Source: CAZTDU01 sp050248795 (GTDB lineage Bacteria; Pseudomonadota; Gammaproteobacteria; Burkholderiales; SG8-39). From it: a DNA stretch of 61,110 nucleotides. Below the pieces are notes generated by a model. That model did no database searches. It was not told the DNA's origin and saw only the letters and a program-made list of their open reading frames with translations. Positions 16,764 through 24,594 of this stretch are shown piece after piece. Numbering within the stretch: position 1 is the first letter of the stretch; every line of letters begins with the position of its first letter. The stretch spans positions 1-61,110 of the forward strand of contig JBFWRS010000022.1 in the NCBI GenBank assembly GCA_050248795.1, read 5' to 3'. A program made the position numbers and the translations under genes.

Positions 16764-16780
16764 CATGCGCTTAGCGCATG
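16764..16780. promoter_or_regulatory. 17-bp perfect palindrome, candidate operator
   Basis: CATGCGCT-T-AGCGCATG is a perfect inverted repeat with a one-base centre. It lies in the divergent DUF2917/LysR intergenic region, 22 bases upstream of the DUF2917 start. It directly abuts a second palindrome (16781-16793). The position fits a regulator-binding site. Confidence 0.55.
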
Positions 16781-16793
16781 TGTCGTGACGACA
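16781..16793. promoter_or_regulatory. 13-bp palindrome TGTCGTGACGACA, candidate operator
   Basis: TGTCGT-G-ACGACA is a perfect inverted repeat, contiguous with the 17-bp palindrome to its left. Together they give 30 bases of back-to-back dyad symmetry between the divergent DUF2917 and LysR genes. Confidence 0.5.
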
Positions 16794-16821
16794 GTGTGGG
16801 GGTATCCTTAGGCGCACTCAA

Positions 16822-16834
16822 ACGAAATAATCGT
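16822..16834. promoter_or_regulatory. inverted repeat ACGA-N5-TCGT, candidate LysR site
   Basis: ACGAAATAATCGT lies 10-22 bases before the chosen LysR start. The AT-rich centre in an otherwise GC-rich region and the location suit an autoregulatory LysR-type site. LysR sites commonly follow a short dyad with an A/T centre. Confidence 0.45.
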
Positions 16835-16843
16835 CTGCATCGC

Positions 16844-17764
16844 ATGCGTAAATGGAATCCCAAATATCCTGCGCGACTTCCCGACCTCGACCTGCTGAAG
16901 GGCTTCGAGGCGGCCGCGCGCCTGCTGTCGTTCACGCGCGCGGGCGAGGAATTGCACCTGACGCAATCTGCGGTGAGCCGGCAGATGATCGAGCTGGAGG
17001 AGCAGCTCGGCGTTGCGCTGTTCCACCGCCGCCACCGCGCGCTGGCGCTCACCGCGGCAGGAAGCGCGCTGTATCCGGCTGCGGCGCAGGTGCTGGCGAC
17101 GATGCGCTTGGCGATGGACCGCCTGCGTGCGCTCGGCGATCGCCGCGTGCTGTCGGTAACGACTACGCATTCCTTCGCCGCGATGTGGCTGGTGCCGCGC
17201 CTGATCGGCTATCGCCGCGTCGCCCCGGATGTCGACGTGCGCATCTCGGCGGACGCGCGCTTCGCCAGCCTGGAGCGCGAGGATTTCGACGTCGGGCTGC
17301 GGCTGTGCAGAGCCGAGTTCGCCGGCGAGGGCGCAGTGCGGCTGTTCGGCGAGAGGGTGTTTCCGGTGGCGGTGCCGGCGATCGCGCGGCAGTTGCGCAC
17401 GCCGGCGGACCTGGCGCGGCAGGTACTGCTGGACTACGACCAGCCCGACGGCGCGTTTCCCTGGCTGTCGTGGCGCCAGTGGCTGGAACTGCAGGGCCTG
17501 TCGGACCTGAAGCCGCAGGGCACGCTGCGGTTCTCGGAGTACGACCAGGTGGTGAACGCCGCACTGTCCGGCGTCGGCGTTGCGCTGGGCCGCAGCGCGC
17601 TGGTGGCCGAGGCGCTCGCCAGCCGGCGGCTGCTGGCGCCGTTCAAGGGGGAAACCGCCACCGACCGCGCCTACTACGCGGTGATCGCGCCCGGCGCCGA
17701 AGCCCGTCCCGAAGTGCGTGCCTTCGTCGACTGGGTAGTGGCCGAGGCCGGCCGGGGAGGCTAG
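16844..17764 (+). CDS. LysR family transcriptional regulator, 306 aa
   Basis: This is a GcvA-like LysR regulator. The winged helix-turn-helix spans about residues 15-75 (LLKGFEAAARLLSFTRAGEE through LTQSAVSRQMIELEEQLG, in two parts). An effector domain of the type 2 periplasmic-binding fold fills the rest. The start MRKWNPKYPARLPDLD matches the family's short N-terminus; the longer frame from 16778 would run through the palindromes and is rejected. It is divergent from DUF2917 and convergent with the quinone oxidoreductase, which it overlaps by four bases. Confidence 0.9.
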   Translation: MRKWNPKYPARLPDLDLLKGFEAAARLLSFTRAGEELHLTQSAVSRQMIELEEQLGVALFHRRHRALALTAAGSALYPAAAQVLATMRLAMDRLRALGDRRVLSVTTTHSFAAMWLVPRLIGYRRVAPDVDVRISADARFASLEREDFDVGLRLCRAEFAGEGAVRLFGERVFPVAVPAIARQLRTPADLARQVLLDYDQPDGAFPWLSWRQWLELQGLSDLKPQGTLRFSEYDQVVNAALSGVGVALGRSALVAEALASRRLLAPFKGETATDRAYYAVIAPGAEARPEVRAFVDWVVAEAGRGG

Positions 17765-18759
17765 ACCTCGAGCACGATCTTGCCGATGTGCTGGCTGGAT
17801 TCCATCAGGCGGTGCGCGTCGCTCGCCTGGTCGAGCGCGAACGTCCTGTACAGCACCGGCTTGATCCTGCCCGACTCGATGAGAGGCCAGATCTTCTCGC
17901 GCAGGTTCTTCGCCACGTGGGCCTTGTACGCGGGGGTGCGCGGGCGCAGCGTCGAGCCGGTGACGACGAGGCGACGACGCATCACTTCGTTGATGTCGAT
18001 CTCCGCCTTGTGGCCGCCGAGGTGCGCGATGAACACCAGCCTGCCGTCGTCGGCAAGGCACTTCAGTTCCTTCAGCACGTAGGCGCCGGCCACCATGTCG
18101 AGGATCACGTTCACGCCCTTGCCGCCGGTGGCGGCCTTCACTTCGGCGACGAAGTCCTGCGTGCGGTAGTTGATCGCCTTCTCTGCGCCGAGCGACACGC
18201 AGGCCGCGCACTTTTCGTCCGAGCCGGCGGTGGCGAAGACGCGGTTGCCGGTTGCCGCCGCCATCTGGATCGCGGTGACGCCGATGCCCGAGGAGCCGCC
18301 CTGCACGAGGAAGGTTTCACCGGGTGCAAGCGCGGCCCTGTCGTAGACGTTGTTCCATACCGTGAAGAAGGTCTCCGGCAGCGACGCCGCCTGCGCCATC
18401 GACAGGCCCGCGGGCACCGGCAGCGCCTGCGCCTCCGGCACCACGCAGTATTCGGCGTAGCCGCCGCCGTTGGTGAGCGCGCAGATGCGATCGCCCGGCT
18501 TCCACAGCCTCGCGTTCGCGCCGCAGGCGACGACTTCGCCGGCAATCTCCAGCCCGGGCAGGTCGGTGGCGCCCGGCGGCACCGGATAATTGCCGGTGCG
18601 CTGGAACACGTCCGGGCGGTTGACGCCGGCCGCGGCGACGCGCACCAGCACCTCGTCCGGCGCGGGCACCGGCATCGGCCGCTGCGTTGGCGTGAGGACT
18701 TCGGGCCCGCCGGGCTGGCGGATCTCGATGGCGCGCATGGTTTGCGGTAGTGAGCTCAT
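17761..18759 (-). CDS. NAD(P)H-quinone oxidoreductase (MDR family, PIG3-like), 332 aa
   Basis: This is a zinc-free medium-chain dehydrogenase/reductase of the quinone oxidoreductase group. VNRPDVFQRTGNYP near residue 46 and LPGLEIAGEV near 67 mark the N-terminal catalytic domain. The NADPH-binding loop is VQGGSSGIGVTAIQ near residue 152. The structural-zinc cysteines of alcohol dehydrogenases are absent, as expected. It probably reduces quinones or other activated carbonyls. It lies 34 bases upstream of the threonine-dehydratase-like gene's stop on the same strand, probably as a separate unit. Confidence 0.9.
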   Translation of the reverse strand: MSSLPQTMRAIEIRQPGGPEVLTPTQRPMPVPAPDEVLVRVAAAGVNRPDVFQRTGNYPVPPGATDLPGLEIAGEVVACGANARLWKPGDRICALTNGGGYAEYCVVPEAQALPVPAGLSMAQAASLPETFFTVWNNVYDRAALAPGETFLVQGGSSGIGVTAIQMAAATGNRVFATAGSDEKCAACVSLGAEKAINYRTQDFVAEVKAATGGKGVNVILDMVAGAYVLKELKCLADDGRLVFIAHLGGHKAEIDINEVMRRRLVVTGSTLRPRTPAYKAHVAKNLREKIWPLIESGRIKPVLYRTFALDQASDAHRLMESSQHIGKIVLEV

Positions 18760-18793
18760 GTGGGCAAGGGAACGCGTGAATCGGGGGCAGGCA

Positions 18794-19783
18794 TCATAAC
18801 TTCAACTCGCCGAGCCTGGCGCGCGCCGCCCAGTCGAGATCGACGTTGCCGCCGGACAGAATGACGCCGACGCGCAAGCCCCTTGCCTGCACGCGGTCTT
18901 CGAGCAGCGCGCATGCGGGCAGTGCGCCGGTGGGTTCGACCACCAGCTTCATGCGCTCCCAGAGGAAGAACATAGCGCGCAGCAGCGCCGCGTCGTCCAC
19001 CGTGACCATGTCCGACACGTAGCGCAGCACCAGCGGGAAGGTCACGCGCCCGAGGCTGGGCGTGCGCACGCCGTCGGCGATGGTGTCCGGATTGTGCACG
19101 CGCTGCAGCGTCTTCGTATGGAACGAGCGCGTGGCGTCGTCGCCGGCAACGGGCTCGACGCCGATGGTGCGGCAGCCCGGCGACAGCGCTGAAGCGGCGA
19201 TCGCGCAGCCCGACAGCAGCCCGCCGCCGCCGCAGGGCACCAGCAGCATGTCCAGCGCCCCGGCATCCTCGATCAGTTCCTTGGCTGCGGTGCCCTGGCC
19301 GGCCACCACGTGAGGATGGTCATAGGGCGGGATCACAGCCAGGCCACGCTCGGCGGCGATGCGCGCGGACAGGGCTTCGCGGTCCTCGCTCTGCGGGTCG
19401 TAGGTGATCACCTCGGCGCCGTAGCCTCGCGTGGCCTCGAGTTTCACGCGCGGCGCATTCGCGGGCATGACGATGGTGGCGCGCACGCCGAGCATGCGGC
19501 CCGCGAGCGCGACCGCCTGCGCGTGGTTGCCGGACGAGTAGGCGAGCACGCCGCGGCGGCGCGCATCGTCGTCGAGCTGCGACAGCGCGTTGATGCCGCC
19601 GCGGAACTTGAACGCGCCCATGCGCTGCAGGTTCTCGGGCTTGAAGAACACCTGCGCGCCGGTGATGGCGTCGATGGTCGACGAACGCATCACCGGCGTG
19701 CGGTGCGCATGCGGCGCGATGCGCTCGTGCGCGCGCGCGACGTCGTCGTAGGAAACCAGCAGCGGGCCTTCGGCCGGATTCAT
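18794..19783 (-). CDS. serine/threonine dehydratase-like PLP enzyme, 329 aa
   Basis: This is a fold-type II PLP enzyme of the catabolic threonine dehydratase / serine racemase group. The PLP lysine is Lys59 in GAFKFRGG. The cofactor phosphate loop is CGGGGLLSG near residue 182. It lacks the C-terminal ACT regulatory domain of biosynthetic IlvA, so it resembles TdcB, serine racemase or hydroxyaspartate ammonia-lyase; these cannot be separated by eye. Its ATG overlaps the stop of the upstream haloalkane dehalogenase gene (ATGA), so the pair is co-translated. Confidence 0.88.
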   Translation of the reverse strand: MNPAEGPLLVSYDDVARAHERIAPHAHRTPVMRSSTIDAITGAQVFFKPENLQRMGAFKFRGGINALSQLDDDARRRGVLAYSSGNHAQAVALAGRMLGVRATIVMPANAPRVKLEATRGYGAEVITYDPQSEDREALSARIAAERGLAVIPPYDHPHVVAGQGTAAKELIEDAGALDMLLVPCGGGGLLSGCAIAASALSPGCRTIGVEPVAGDDATRSFHTKTLQRVHNPDTIADGVRTPSLGRVTFPLVLRYVSDMVTVDDAALLRAMFFLWERMKLVVEPTGALPACALLEDRVQARGLRVGVILSGGNVDLDWAARARLGELKL

Positions 19784-20655
19784 GCGAGCTTCCAGTGCGC
19801 GAGCGCGGCAGCGACGATCTCGTCGCCCCACTCCTGCAGGAAATGTCCGCCCTCCGCGTGCACGTACGGCGGTGCGCAGTCGCGTATGTGCCGGTGCAGC
19901 GCCTGCATCACCGCCGGTCCCAGCACCGGGTCCTTCGCGCCGATTGCCATGAAGGCCTGACCCTTCCACGCAGACGACCACCAGTCGCGCGCCTGGCGCG
20001 ACAGGGCCGCGCCGGGCGCGTCCGGCCGATCCGGCACCAGGTCCGGGAAGCGCCGCGCGCCGGCCTTGTAGCGCGCATCCGGGTAGGGCGCGTCGTAGGC
20101 GGCGGCCTCTGCCGCGTCCAGGTGAGGACAACTGCGGCTCATCAGCTTGCCGCAGGCGAGGTCGGGGTTCTTGCGCACCCAGGCGCGCCACTGCACGAAG
20201 CCTTCGGGCAGCGGCGCATCGCCGGTGCCGAGCGTGGTGTTCATCACCAGCAGGCGCTCGTAGCGCGCCGGCGCTTCCATCGGCAGCGTAAGGCCGAGCA
20301 GCCCGCCCCAGTCCTGCACCACCAGCAGCACGCGGCGCAGGTCCATGCGCTCGACCAGGTCCAGCAGCATGCCGCGATGGAAGTCGAAGCTGTAGGCGGC
20401 ATCCTCCTCGAGCTTGTCGGAACGGCCGAAGCCGATGAAATCCGGCGCCACCACGCGGTAGCCCGCGCCCAGCAGGCCCGGGATCATCCTGCGGTACAGG
20501 TAGCTCCATGTCGGCTCGCCGTGCAGGCACAGTGCCACCGGCGCCTCGCGCGGGCCCTCGTCGAGGTAGTGCACGCGCATGCCGCGCCAGTCGAGGTAGT
20601 TCGGCTGCCAGGGGAAGCCCGGCAGGCCGCTGAATCTGTCGTCGGGGGTGCGCAT
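19780..20655 (-). CDS. haloalkane dehalogenase, subfamily I (DhlA-like), 291 aa
   Basis: This is an alpha/beta hydrolase that closely tracks DhlA of Xanthobacter: N-terminal RTPDDRFSGLPGFP, the oxyanion motif LHGEPTWSYLYRRM, and the nucleophile in VVQDWGG (Asp115). The halide-binding tryptophans Trp116 and Trp156 (GFVQW) align with DhlA Trp125 and Trp175. The catalytic acid lies in AIGAKDPVLGP and the base in EGGHFLQEWG. It is about 20 residues shorter in the cap because the repeated cap insertion of DhlA is absent. It hydrolyses carbon-halogen bonds to alcohols. It overlaps the dehydratase gene by four bases. Confidence 0.9.
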   Translation of the reverse strand: MRTPDDRFSGLPGFPWQPNYLDWRGMRVHYLDEGPREAPVALCLHGEPTWSYLYRRMIPGLLGAGYRVVAPDFIGFGRSDKLEEDAAYSFDFHRGMLLDLVERMDLRRVLLVVQDWGGLLGLTLPMEAPARYERLLVMNTTLGTGDAPLPEGFVQWRAWVRKNPDLACGKLMSRSCPHLDAAEAAAYDAPYPDARYKAGARRFPDLVPDRPDAPGAALSRQARDWWSSAWKGQAFMAIGAKDPVLGPAVMQALHRHIRDCAPPYVHAEGGHFLQEWGDEIVAAALAHWKLA

Positions 20656-20665
20656 CGGCGAATTG

Positions 20666-20671
20666 TAGAAT
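20666..20671 (+). promoter_or_regulatory. TAGAAT, -10-like hexamer before the crotonase gene
   Basis: GTAGAATGCG sits seven bases ahead of the ATG at 20678 and recurs before the ABC exporter gene. No good -35 box is visible. If used, the transcript would be almost leaderless. Confidence 0.3.
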
Positions 20672-20677
20672 GCGGCG

Positions 20678-21487
20678 ATGGACTACTCTAAGTACAGTGA
20701 CCTGCATATCCGGCTCATCGAGCCGGGCATCCTCGAGATCGTCATGGGCGAGGAGGGCGCGAAGCTCTCCACCGCCACCGCGCGCATGCACGCGGAAATG
20801 GCGCAGGTTTGGCTGGACGTGGACCGCGACCCGGACACGCGCGTCGTCATCCTGCGCGGTGCCGGCAAGGGGTTCTCGGCCGGCGGCGACCTTTCGCTGG
20901 TGGAGGATATCGCGAGGGATTTCGCCACCCGCGCGCGCGTGTGGCGCGAGGCGCGCGACCTGGTCTACAACATCATCAATTGCTCGAAGCTGGTGGTGTC
21001 CGCGATGCACGGACCGGCAGTGGGCGCGGGCCTCGTCGCCGGCCTGCTGGCGGACGTGTCGATCGCGGCGAAGAACGCGCGCCTGATCGACGGCCACACG
21101 CGGCTGGGTGTCGCGGCGGGGGACCATGCGGCGATCGTCTGGCCGCTCCTGTGCGGCATGGCGAAGGCGAAGTACTACCTGCTCACCTGCAAGCAGGTGA
21201 CCGGCGAGGAAGCCGAACGCATCGGCCTGGTGTCGCTGTGCTGCGAGGAGTCCGAACTGCAGGCGAAGGCACTGGAACTGGCGCGCGAACTCGCTGCCGG
21301 CGCGCAGACGGCGCTGCGCTGGACCAAGTATTCGCTGAACAACTGGCTGCGCATGGCGGGCCCGTCTTTCGATGCCTCGCTTGCGCTGGAGATGCTGGGT
21401 TTCACCGGCGACGAGGTGAAGGAGGGGATCGCTTCCCACCGCGAGAAGCGCAAGCCTTCGTTTCCTTCCGAGCCGAAGGACTTCTAG
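20678..21487 (+). CDS. enoyl-CoA hydratase/isomerase family protein, 269 aa
   Basis: This is a crotonase-fold protein. The first oxyanion segment is GKGFSAGGDLSLVED near residue 65 and the second is HGPAVGAGLVAGLLAD near residue 110. The classical hydratase glutamates are not at their usual positions: GAGLVAG replaces the GGxCE pattern, and DGHTRLGVAAGDH replaces QPE. The enzyme may therefore be an isomerase, a dehalogenase-like or another crotonase reaction type. It is divergent from the haloalkane dehalogenase with only 22 bases between starts. Confidence 0.88.
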   Translation: MDYSKYSDLHIRLIEPGILEIVMGEEGAKLSTATARMHAEMAQVWLDVDRDPDTRVVILRGAGKGFSAGGDLSLVEDIARDFATRARVWREARDLVYNIINCSKLVVSAMHGPAVGAGLVAGLLADVSIAAKNARLIDGHTRLGVAAGDHAAIVWPLLCGMAKAKYYLLTCKQVTGEEAERIGLVSLCCEESELQAKALELARELAAGAQTALRWTKYSLNNWLRMAGPSFDASLALEMLGFTGDEVKEGIASHREKRKPSFPSEPKDF

Positions 21488-21512
21488 CCGCGGGACTTCT
21501 GGCTAGGGACTG

Positions 21513-21869
21513 CTAGGTCTTGCTGAAATCCAGCGTCTCGTCGCCGCCGGCCCCAGGCGCCGCTGCGGCTGCCGCCGGTGCCCCCGCGCTCGTGGCACCG
21601 GGTTCGGCGAGCAGCCGTTCGAGGTCTCGCGCGACCGCGGCGATATCGGGGCCGACACGACCCATGTGCGACAGCAGCATCCTCACCGGCAGGTCGGTGA
21701 GCGTGGGCTCCGGGTGGTCACGCAGGTGCGCGGCATTCTGGATTGCGGGGACGACATAGGTGCTGCGCGTGCCGGGGGTGGCGACATCCAGGCCCTGCAG
21801 CACGGCGGCCTGGGCGCGCGCGATGCCGTTCAGCAGTTCTGCGAGCTGTTGAGCGGATATTTGCAGCAT
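21513..21869 (-). CDS. hypothetical protein, 118 aa
   Basis: I see no recognised domain. It starts MLQISAQQLAELLNG with an amphipathic helix, has a middle helical part, then an Ala/Pro/Gly-rich linker (about residues 93-108) and an acidic tail DETLDFSKT. It is probably soluble. A GGGAGA ribosome-binding site precedes the ATG. It is convergent with the crotonase gene and divergent from the DUF1499 gene. Confidence 0.65.
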   Translation of the reverse strand: MLQISAQQLAELLNGIARAQAAVLQGLDVATPGTRSTYVVPAIQNAAHLRDHPEPTLTDLPVRMLLSHMGRVGPDIAAVARDLERLLAEPGATSAGAPAAAAAAPGAGGDETLDFSKT

Positions 21870-21919
21870 GGCGGTCTCCCTGAATCTCCCGCAGCGATGG
21901 TAGCATCCGGCCGCTCGGC

Positions 21920-22420
21920 ATGCTGAAGCGGGCGTTCCTCGCATTCGCCGCGCTGGCCGTCGGCGCGGCGGCCGGCGCCGTGCTCCACGCCGCGCTTGCC
22001 AAGGGAGATACCGTGTTCTCGTCGAAGCGACCCGCGTACCTTGGCGTCACCGACGGCCGACTGGCGCGCTGCAAGCGCACCCCCAACTGCGTTTCCAGCC
22101 AGGCCGACCCGGCGGACGCCGAGCATTTCATCGCGCCGATCGCGTTCAGGGGCGGCAGCGTCGAAGCGATGGAGGCGGTGCGCGCGGCGCTCGGGCAGAT
22201 GGAACGCTGCACGGTGCTGCGCCATGAGGAAAACTACCTGTATGCCGAGTTCCGTTCGAAGCTGATGGGCTACGTGGACGACGTCGAGTTCGTTCACGAC
22301 CCGGTGGCCGGCGTGATCCACGTGCGCTCGGCCTCGCGCCTGGGGCGCCGGGATTTCGGCGTCAACCGGAAGCGCGTGGAGGCTGTCCGCGCGCGCATCG
22401 AGCGGCGCGCAGTCGCGTGA
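21920..22420 (+). CDS. DUF1499 family protein, 166 aa
   Basis: This is a secreted or membrane-anchored DUF1499 protein. The N-terminus is a signal-anchor-like hydrophobic stretch (residues 5-25). The family hallmark RTPNCVSSQ near residue 55 is followed by the FIAPIAFRGG and YLYAEFRSKLMGYVDDVEF blocks. Function is unknown; some members are lipid- or cell-envelope-associated. It precedes a degenerate HtrA-like gene on the same strand with a 19-base gap, suggesting a shared envelope function. Confidence 0.87.
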   Translation: MLKRAFLAFAALAVGAAAGAVLHAALAKGDTVFSSKRPAYLGVTDGRLARCKRTPNCVSSQADPADAEHFIAPIAFRGGSVEAMEAVRAALGQMERCTVLRHEENYLYAEFRSKLMGYVDDVEFVHDPVAGVIHVRSASRLGRRDFGVNRKRVEAVRARIERRAVA

Positions 22421-22439
22421 GTCCCGGCGTACGCGCGCG

Positions 22440-23426
22440 ATGAACCCGGGGATGCGCGCGATCCGCTTCGTTGCCCTGCTCGCATGCCTGGCCCTTGCCG
22501 CGCCGGCGGCGGCGCAGGATGCCGACGCGATCCTGTCGGCGATCCTCAAAGTACGCTCGAAGATCATCCCGAACGCGCGCAGCGTCGCAGCGCTTGGCGC
22601 GCAGCGCGAGGGGACCGGCATCCTGATTCGCGAGGACTATGTGCTCACCATCGGCTACCTCGTCATCGAGGCCGAGACGGTGGAAGTGTCGAACGCGGCG
22701 GGCCGGACGGTGCCCGCGGCGGTCGCCGGCTACGACCATGCGTCCGGCTTCGGCCTGCTGCGGCTGCTGGTTCCGCTCGATGGCACGCCGCTGCCGCTCG
22801 GGAATTCGTCCGCGCTCGTCGAGCACGATCCGGTGATGATCGCGGCGCACGGCGGCCGGGATGGCATGGGTGTCGCCCGCGTCGTGTCGCGCCGGCCGTT
22901 CTCGGGTAGCTGGGAATACCTGCTGGACTCGGCAATCTTCACCTATCCGCCGGTGACGAACTGGTCGGGCGCGGCGCTGATCGGCAGGCAGGGCAACCTG
23001 CTCGGCGTGGGCTCGCTGATCGTTCCGGACGCGGCGAGCCCCGGAACGCAGTCTCCGGGCAACATGTTCGTGCCCATCGATCTGTTGAAGCCGATCCTCG
23101 AGGACCTGATCGACACCGGCCGTGCCGCCGGTCCGGTGCAGCCGTGGCTGGGCGTGAATGCCGAGGAACACAGGGGGCGGCTGTTCGTCGCCCGGGTGTC
23201 GCCCGACGGGCCTGCCGAGCGCGCCGGCCTCGAGCCGGGCGACATCCTGGTCGGTGTAGGCGACGAGGAAGTGTCCTCGCTCGCGGATTTCTACCGCAAG
23301 GTCTGGTCGCGCGGCGCCGCCGGCGTGGAAGTGCCCCTGCGCGTGCTGCAGGGAACGCAGGTGCGCGATATCAGCGTCAGGTCGATGGACCGGCTCGACT
23401 ACTTCCGGCACCGGGCGAGCTACTGA
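22440..23426 (+). CDS. HtrA-like trypsin-fold/PDZ protein with degenerate catalytic triad, 328 aa
   Basis: This is a periplasmic protein with a signal peptide (residues 5-26, cleavage after PAAAQ). It has a trypsin-like barrel (about 35-225) and a C-terminal PDZ domain (about 233-320, with LEPGDILVGVGDEEV). The HtrA triad is altered. The histidine region VLTNNHVV reads VLTIGYLV, so Tyr73 stands in for His. The aspartate of DIALLK is Gly103 in GFGLLR. Only Ser176 in NWSGAAL remains. It is probably a non-proteolytic scaffold or chaperone-type binder. The start could also be the ATG at 22452. Confidence 0.82.
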   Translation: MNPGMRAIRFVALLACLALAAPAAAQDADAILSAILKVRSKIIPNARSVAALGAQREGTGILIREDYVLTIGYLVIEAETVEVSNAAGRTVPAAVAGYDHASGFGLLRLLVPLDGTPLPLGNSSALVEHDPVMIAAHGGRDGMGVARVVSRRPFSGSWEYLLDSAIFTYPPVTNWSGAALIGRQGNLLGVGSLIVPDAASPGTQSPGNMFVPIDLLKPILEDLIDTGRAAGPVQPWLGVNAEEHRGRLFVARVSPDGPAERAGLEPGDILVGVGDEEVSSLADFYRKVWSRGAAGVEVPLRVLQGTQVRDISVRSMDRLDYFRHRASY

Positions 23427-23430
23427 GTCG

Positions 23431-24390
23431 CTAACGTATGACCAGCGCCCTCGGATAGGGCTCGACGCCCGGCTGCAGCGTGCTTGGCGGGGTGCGGCGC
23501 AGCGCGTCGACGCTGCCCTGGTCCGCCATCACCTGTGCATGGCGGACGTTCTTCTGCATTTCCTCCACGTACAGGTTCTGGCCGCCGAAGTGGCGCGCGG
23601 CGTATTCGTAGGCGCGCGCGAGCTGGAAGTCGAGACGCTTGGCCGCGTTGGCGTAGAACCCCGGCGTCTTCTTCACCAGGTCCTCGCCGGACTCGAAGAT
23701 CACCTGCTGCCCGCCGTTCGGCGTCAGGCGCCGGGCGAGGCCGCCGAGCACGAACTCCGGGTACAGCCGGTCGCGGCACTTCTCGAGGTAACAGCGATCC
23801 GACATCTGCGCGATGATGTCGGCTGTGCCCAGCAGGTGCCCGACCCGGCGCAGCAGCGGGTCGGACACGCGGATCGATTCGGCAGGCCTTTCGTAGCCGG
23901 TGTAGTGCACCAGTTGCCCGGCGGCGCGCGCGTATTCGCCGAGCCCGACCCGGCGCAGGTAGCCGCGCAGGAACTGCGAGCCGCGCGAGACGTGCGTCAG
24001 CGTGTACTCCGCGCCGTAGCGGTGGCGGCGGTCGCCGCGCCGGCGGATGTAGCCGAAGTCGTGGAACAGCGCGACGATCACGCCGACCATGAAAAGCTCC
24101 TGCGGCAGCGGCGAGAAGCCGTTGCGGCTGCGTTCGTAGCCGTCCATCAGCCGCGCCATCGCCAGCGTCACGTCGAGCACGTGCTGGATGTCGTGGTACT
24201 CGGTGTCGCAGGGGTAGTAGTCTTCGTGCGAGCCGGCGTAGATCCGCGCAAGGTCGTCGAAGGCCTGCTCGATCGGCTGCGAGGACGGCGACTGGTACAG
24301 CGCCTTGTACAGGCGCGCGACTTCCGCGGCCACCAGCGCCGGCTCCGTGGTCCTGATCCTGTCCGATACGTCGTAGTCGCTTCTGCGCAT
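23431..24390 (-). CDS. HD-domain protein, 319 aa
   Basis: This is a putative metal-dependent phosphohydrolase of the HD superfamily. A distant His region, YHDIQHVLDVTLAM, lies near residue 62. The HD pair itself is ALFHDFGYIRRRG near residue 105, and a downstream GTADIIAQMSD (about residue 185) supplies the later metal aspartate. This pattern resembles cyclic-nucleotide phosphodiesterase-like HD proteins, but no substrate can be assigned. The first 40 residues are a separate helical region. The start MRRSDYDVSD is at 24390. It is convergent with the HtrA-like gene, four bases apart. Confidence 0.82.
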   Translation of the reverse strand: MRRSDYDVSDRIRTTEPALVAAEVARLYKALYQSPSSQPIEQAFDDLARIYAGSHEDYYPCDTEYHDIQHVLDVTLAMARLMDGYERSRNGFSPLPQELFMVGVIVALFHDFGYIRRRGDRRHRYGAEYTLTHVSRGSQFLRGYLRRVGLGEYARAAGQLVHYTGYERPAESIRVSDPLLRRVGHLLGTADIIAQMSDRCYLEKCRDRLYPEFVLGGLARRLTPNGGQQVIFESGEDLVKKTPGFYANAAKRLDFQLARAYEYAARHFGGQNLYVEEMQKNVRHAQVMADQGSVDALRRTPPSTLQPGVEPYPRALVIR

Positions 24391-24594
24391 GTCCCGATTC
24401 GTTCCGCCGCGATGCGTGTGAGTCCGGCGCGCCCCTTTCCGGGGTGTGGCCGACGCGATAGGATGTGCGCAAGGCTGCGAACGAGCAGTGAATTTTGTCA
24501 CAGCGGAGGGGCCAGGAGGGGGCCAAATACTGTCAGCGATGAGGCATAGTTCCTGCCTGCCATCGGGCTCCCGGGCTCGCCGGGAGGCCGGACC
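24391..24594. other. non-coding gap upstream of ydcH
   Basis: This is the longest gene-free stretch of the window at about 200 bases. It has no convincing ORF. It contains a small CCCC-TTTCC-GGGG hairpin near 24434 and, at its end, a stem over the ydcH ribosome-binding site. No clear sigma-70 promoter was found. It must carry the divergent starts for the HD gene and the ydcH-dtd operon. Confidence 0.5.
24568..24586 (+). promoter_or_regulatory. hairpin covering the ydcH ribosome-binding site
   Basis: CTCCCGG (24568-24574), loop GCTCG, then CCGGGAG (24580-24586) form a perfect seven-pair GC stem. The Shine-Dalgarno GGGAGG (24582-24587) lies in its 3' arm, seven bases before the TTG start at 24595. 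Folding would hide the site, so translation may be conditional. Confidence 0.5.

Noticed and set aside
22440..23426. Active HtrA/DegP protease annotation
   Set aside because: Histidine and aspartate of the triad are substituted, so an active-protease label is not supported by the sequence.
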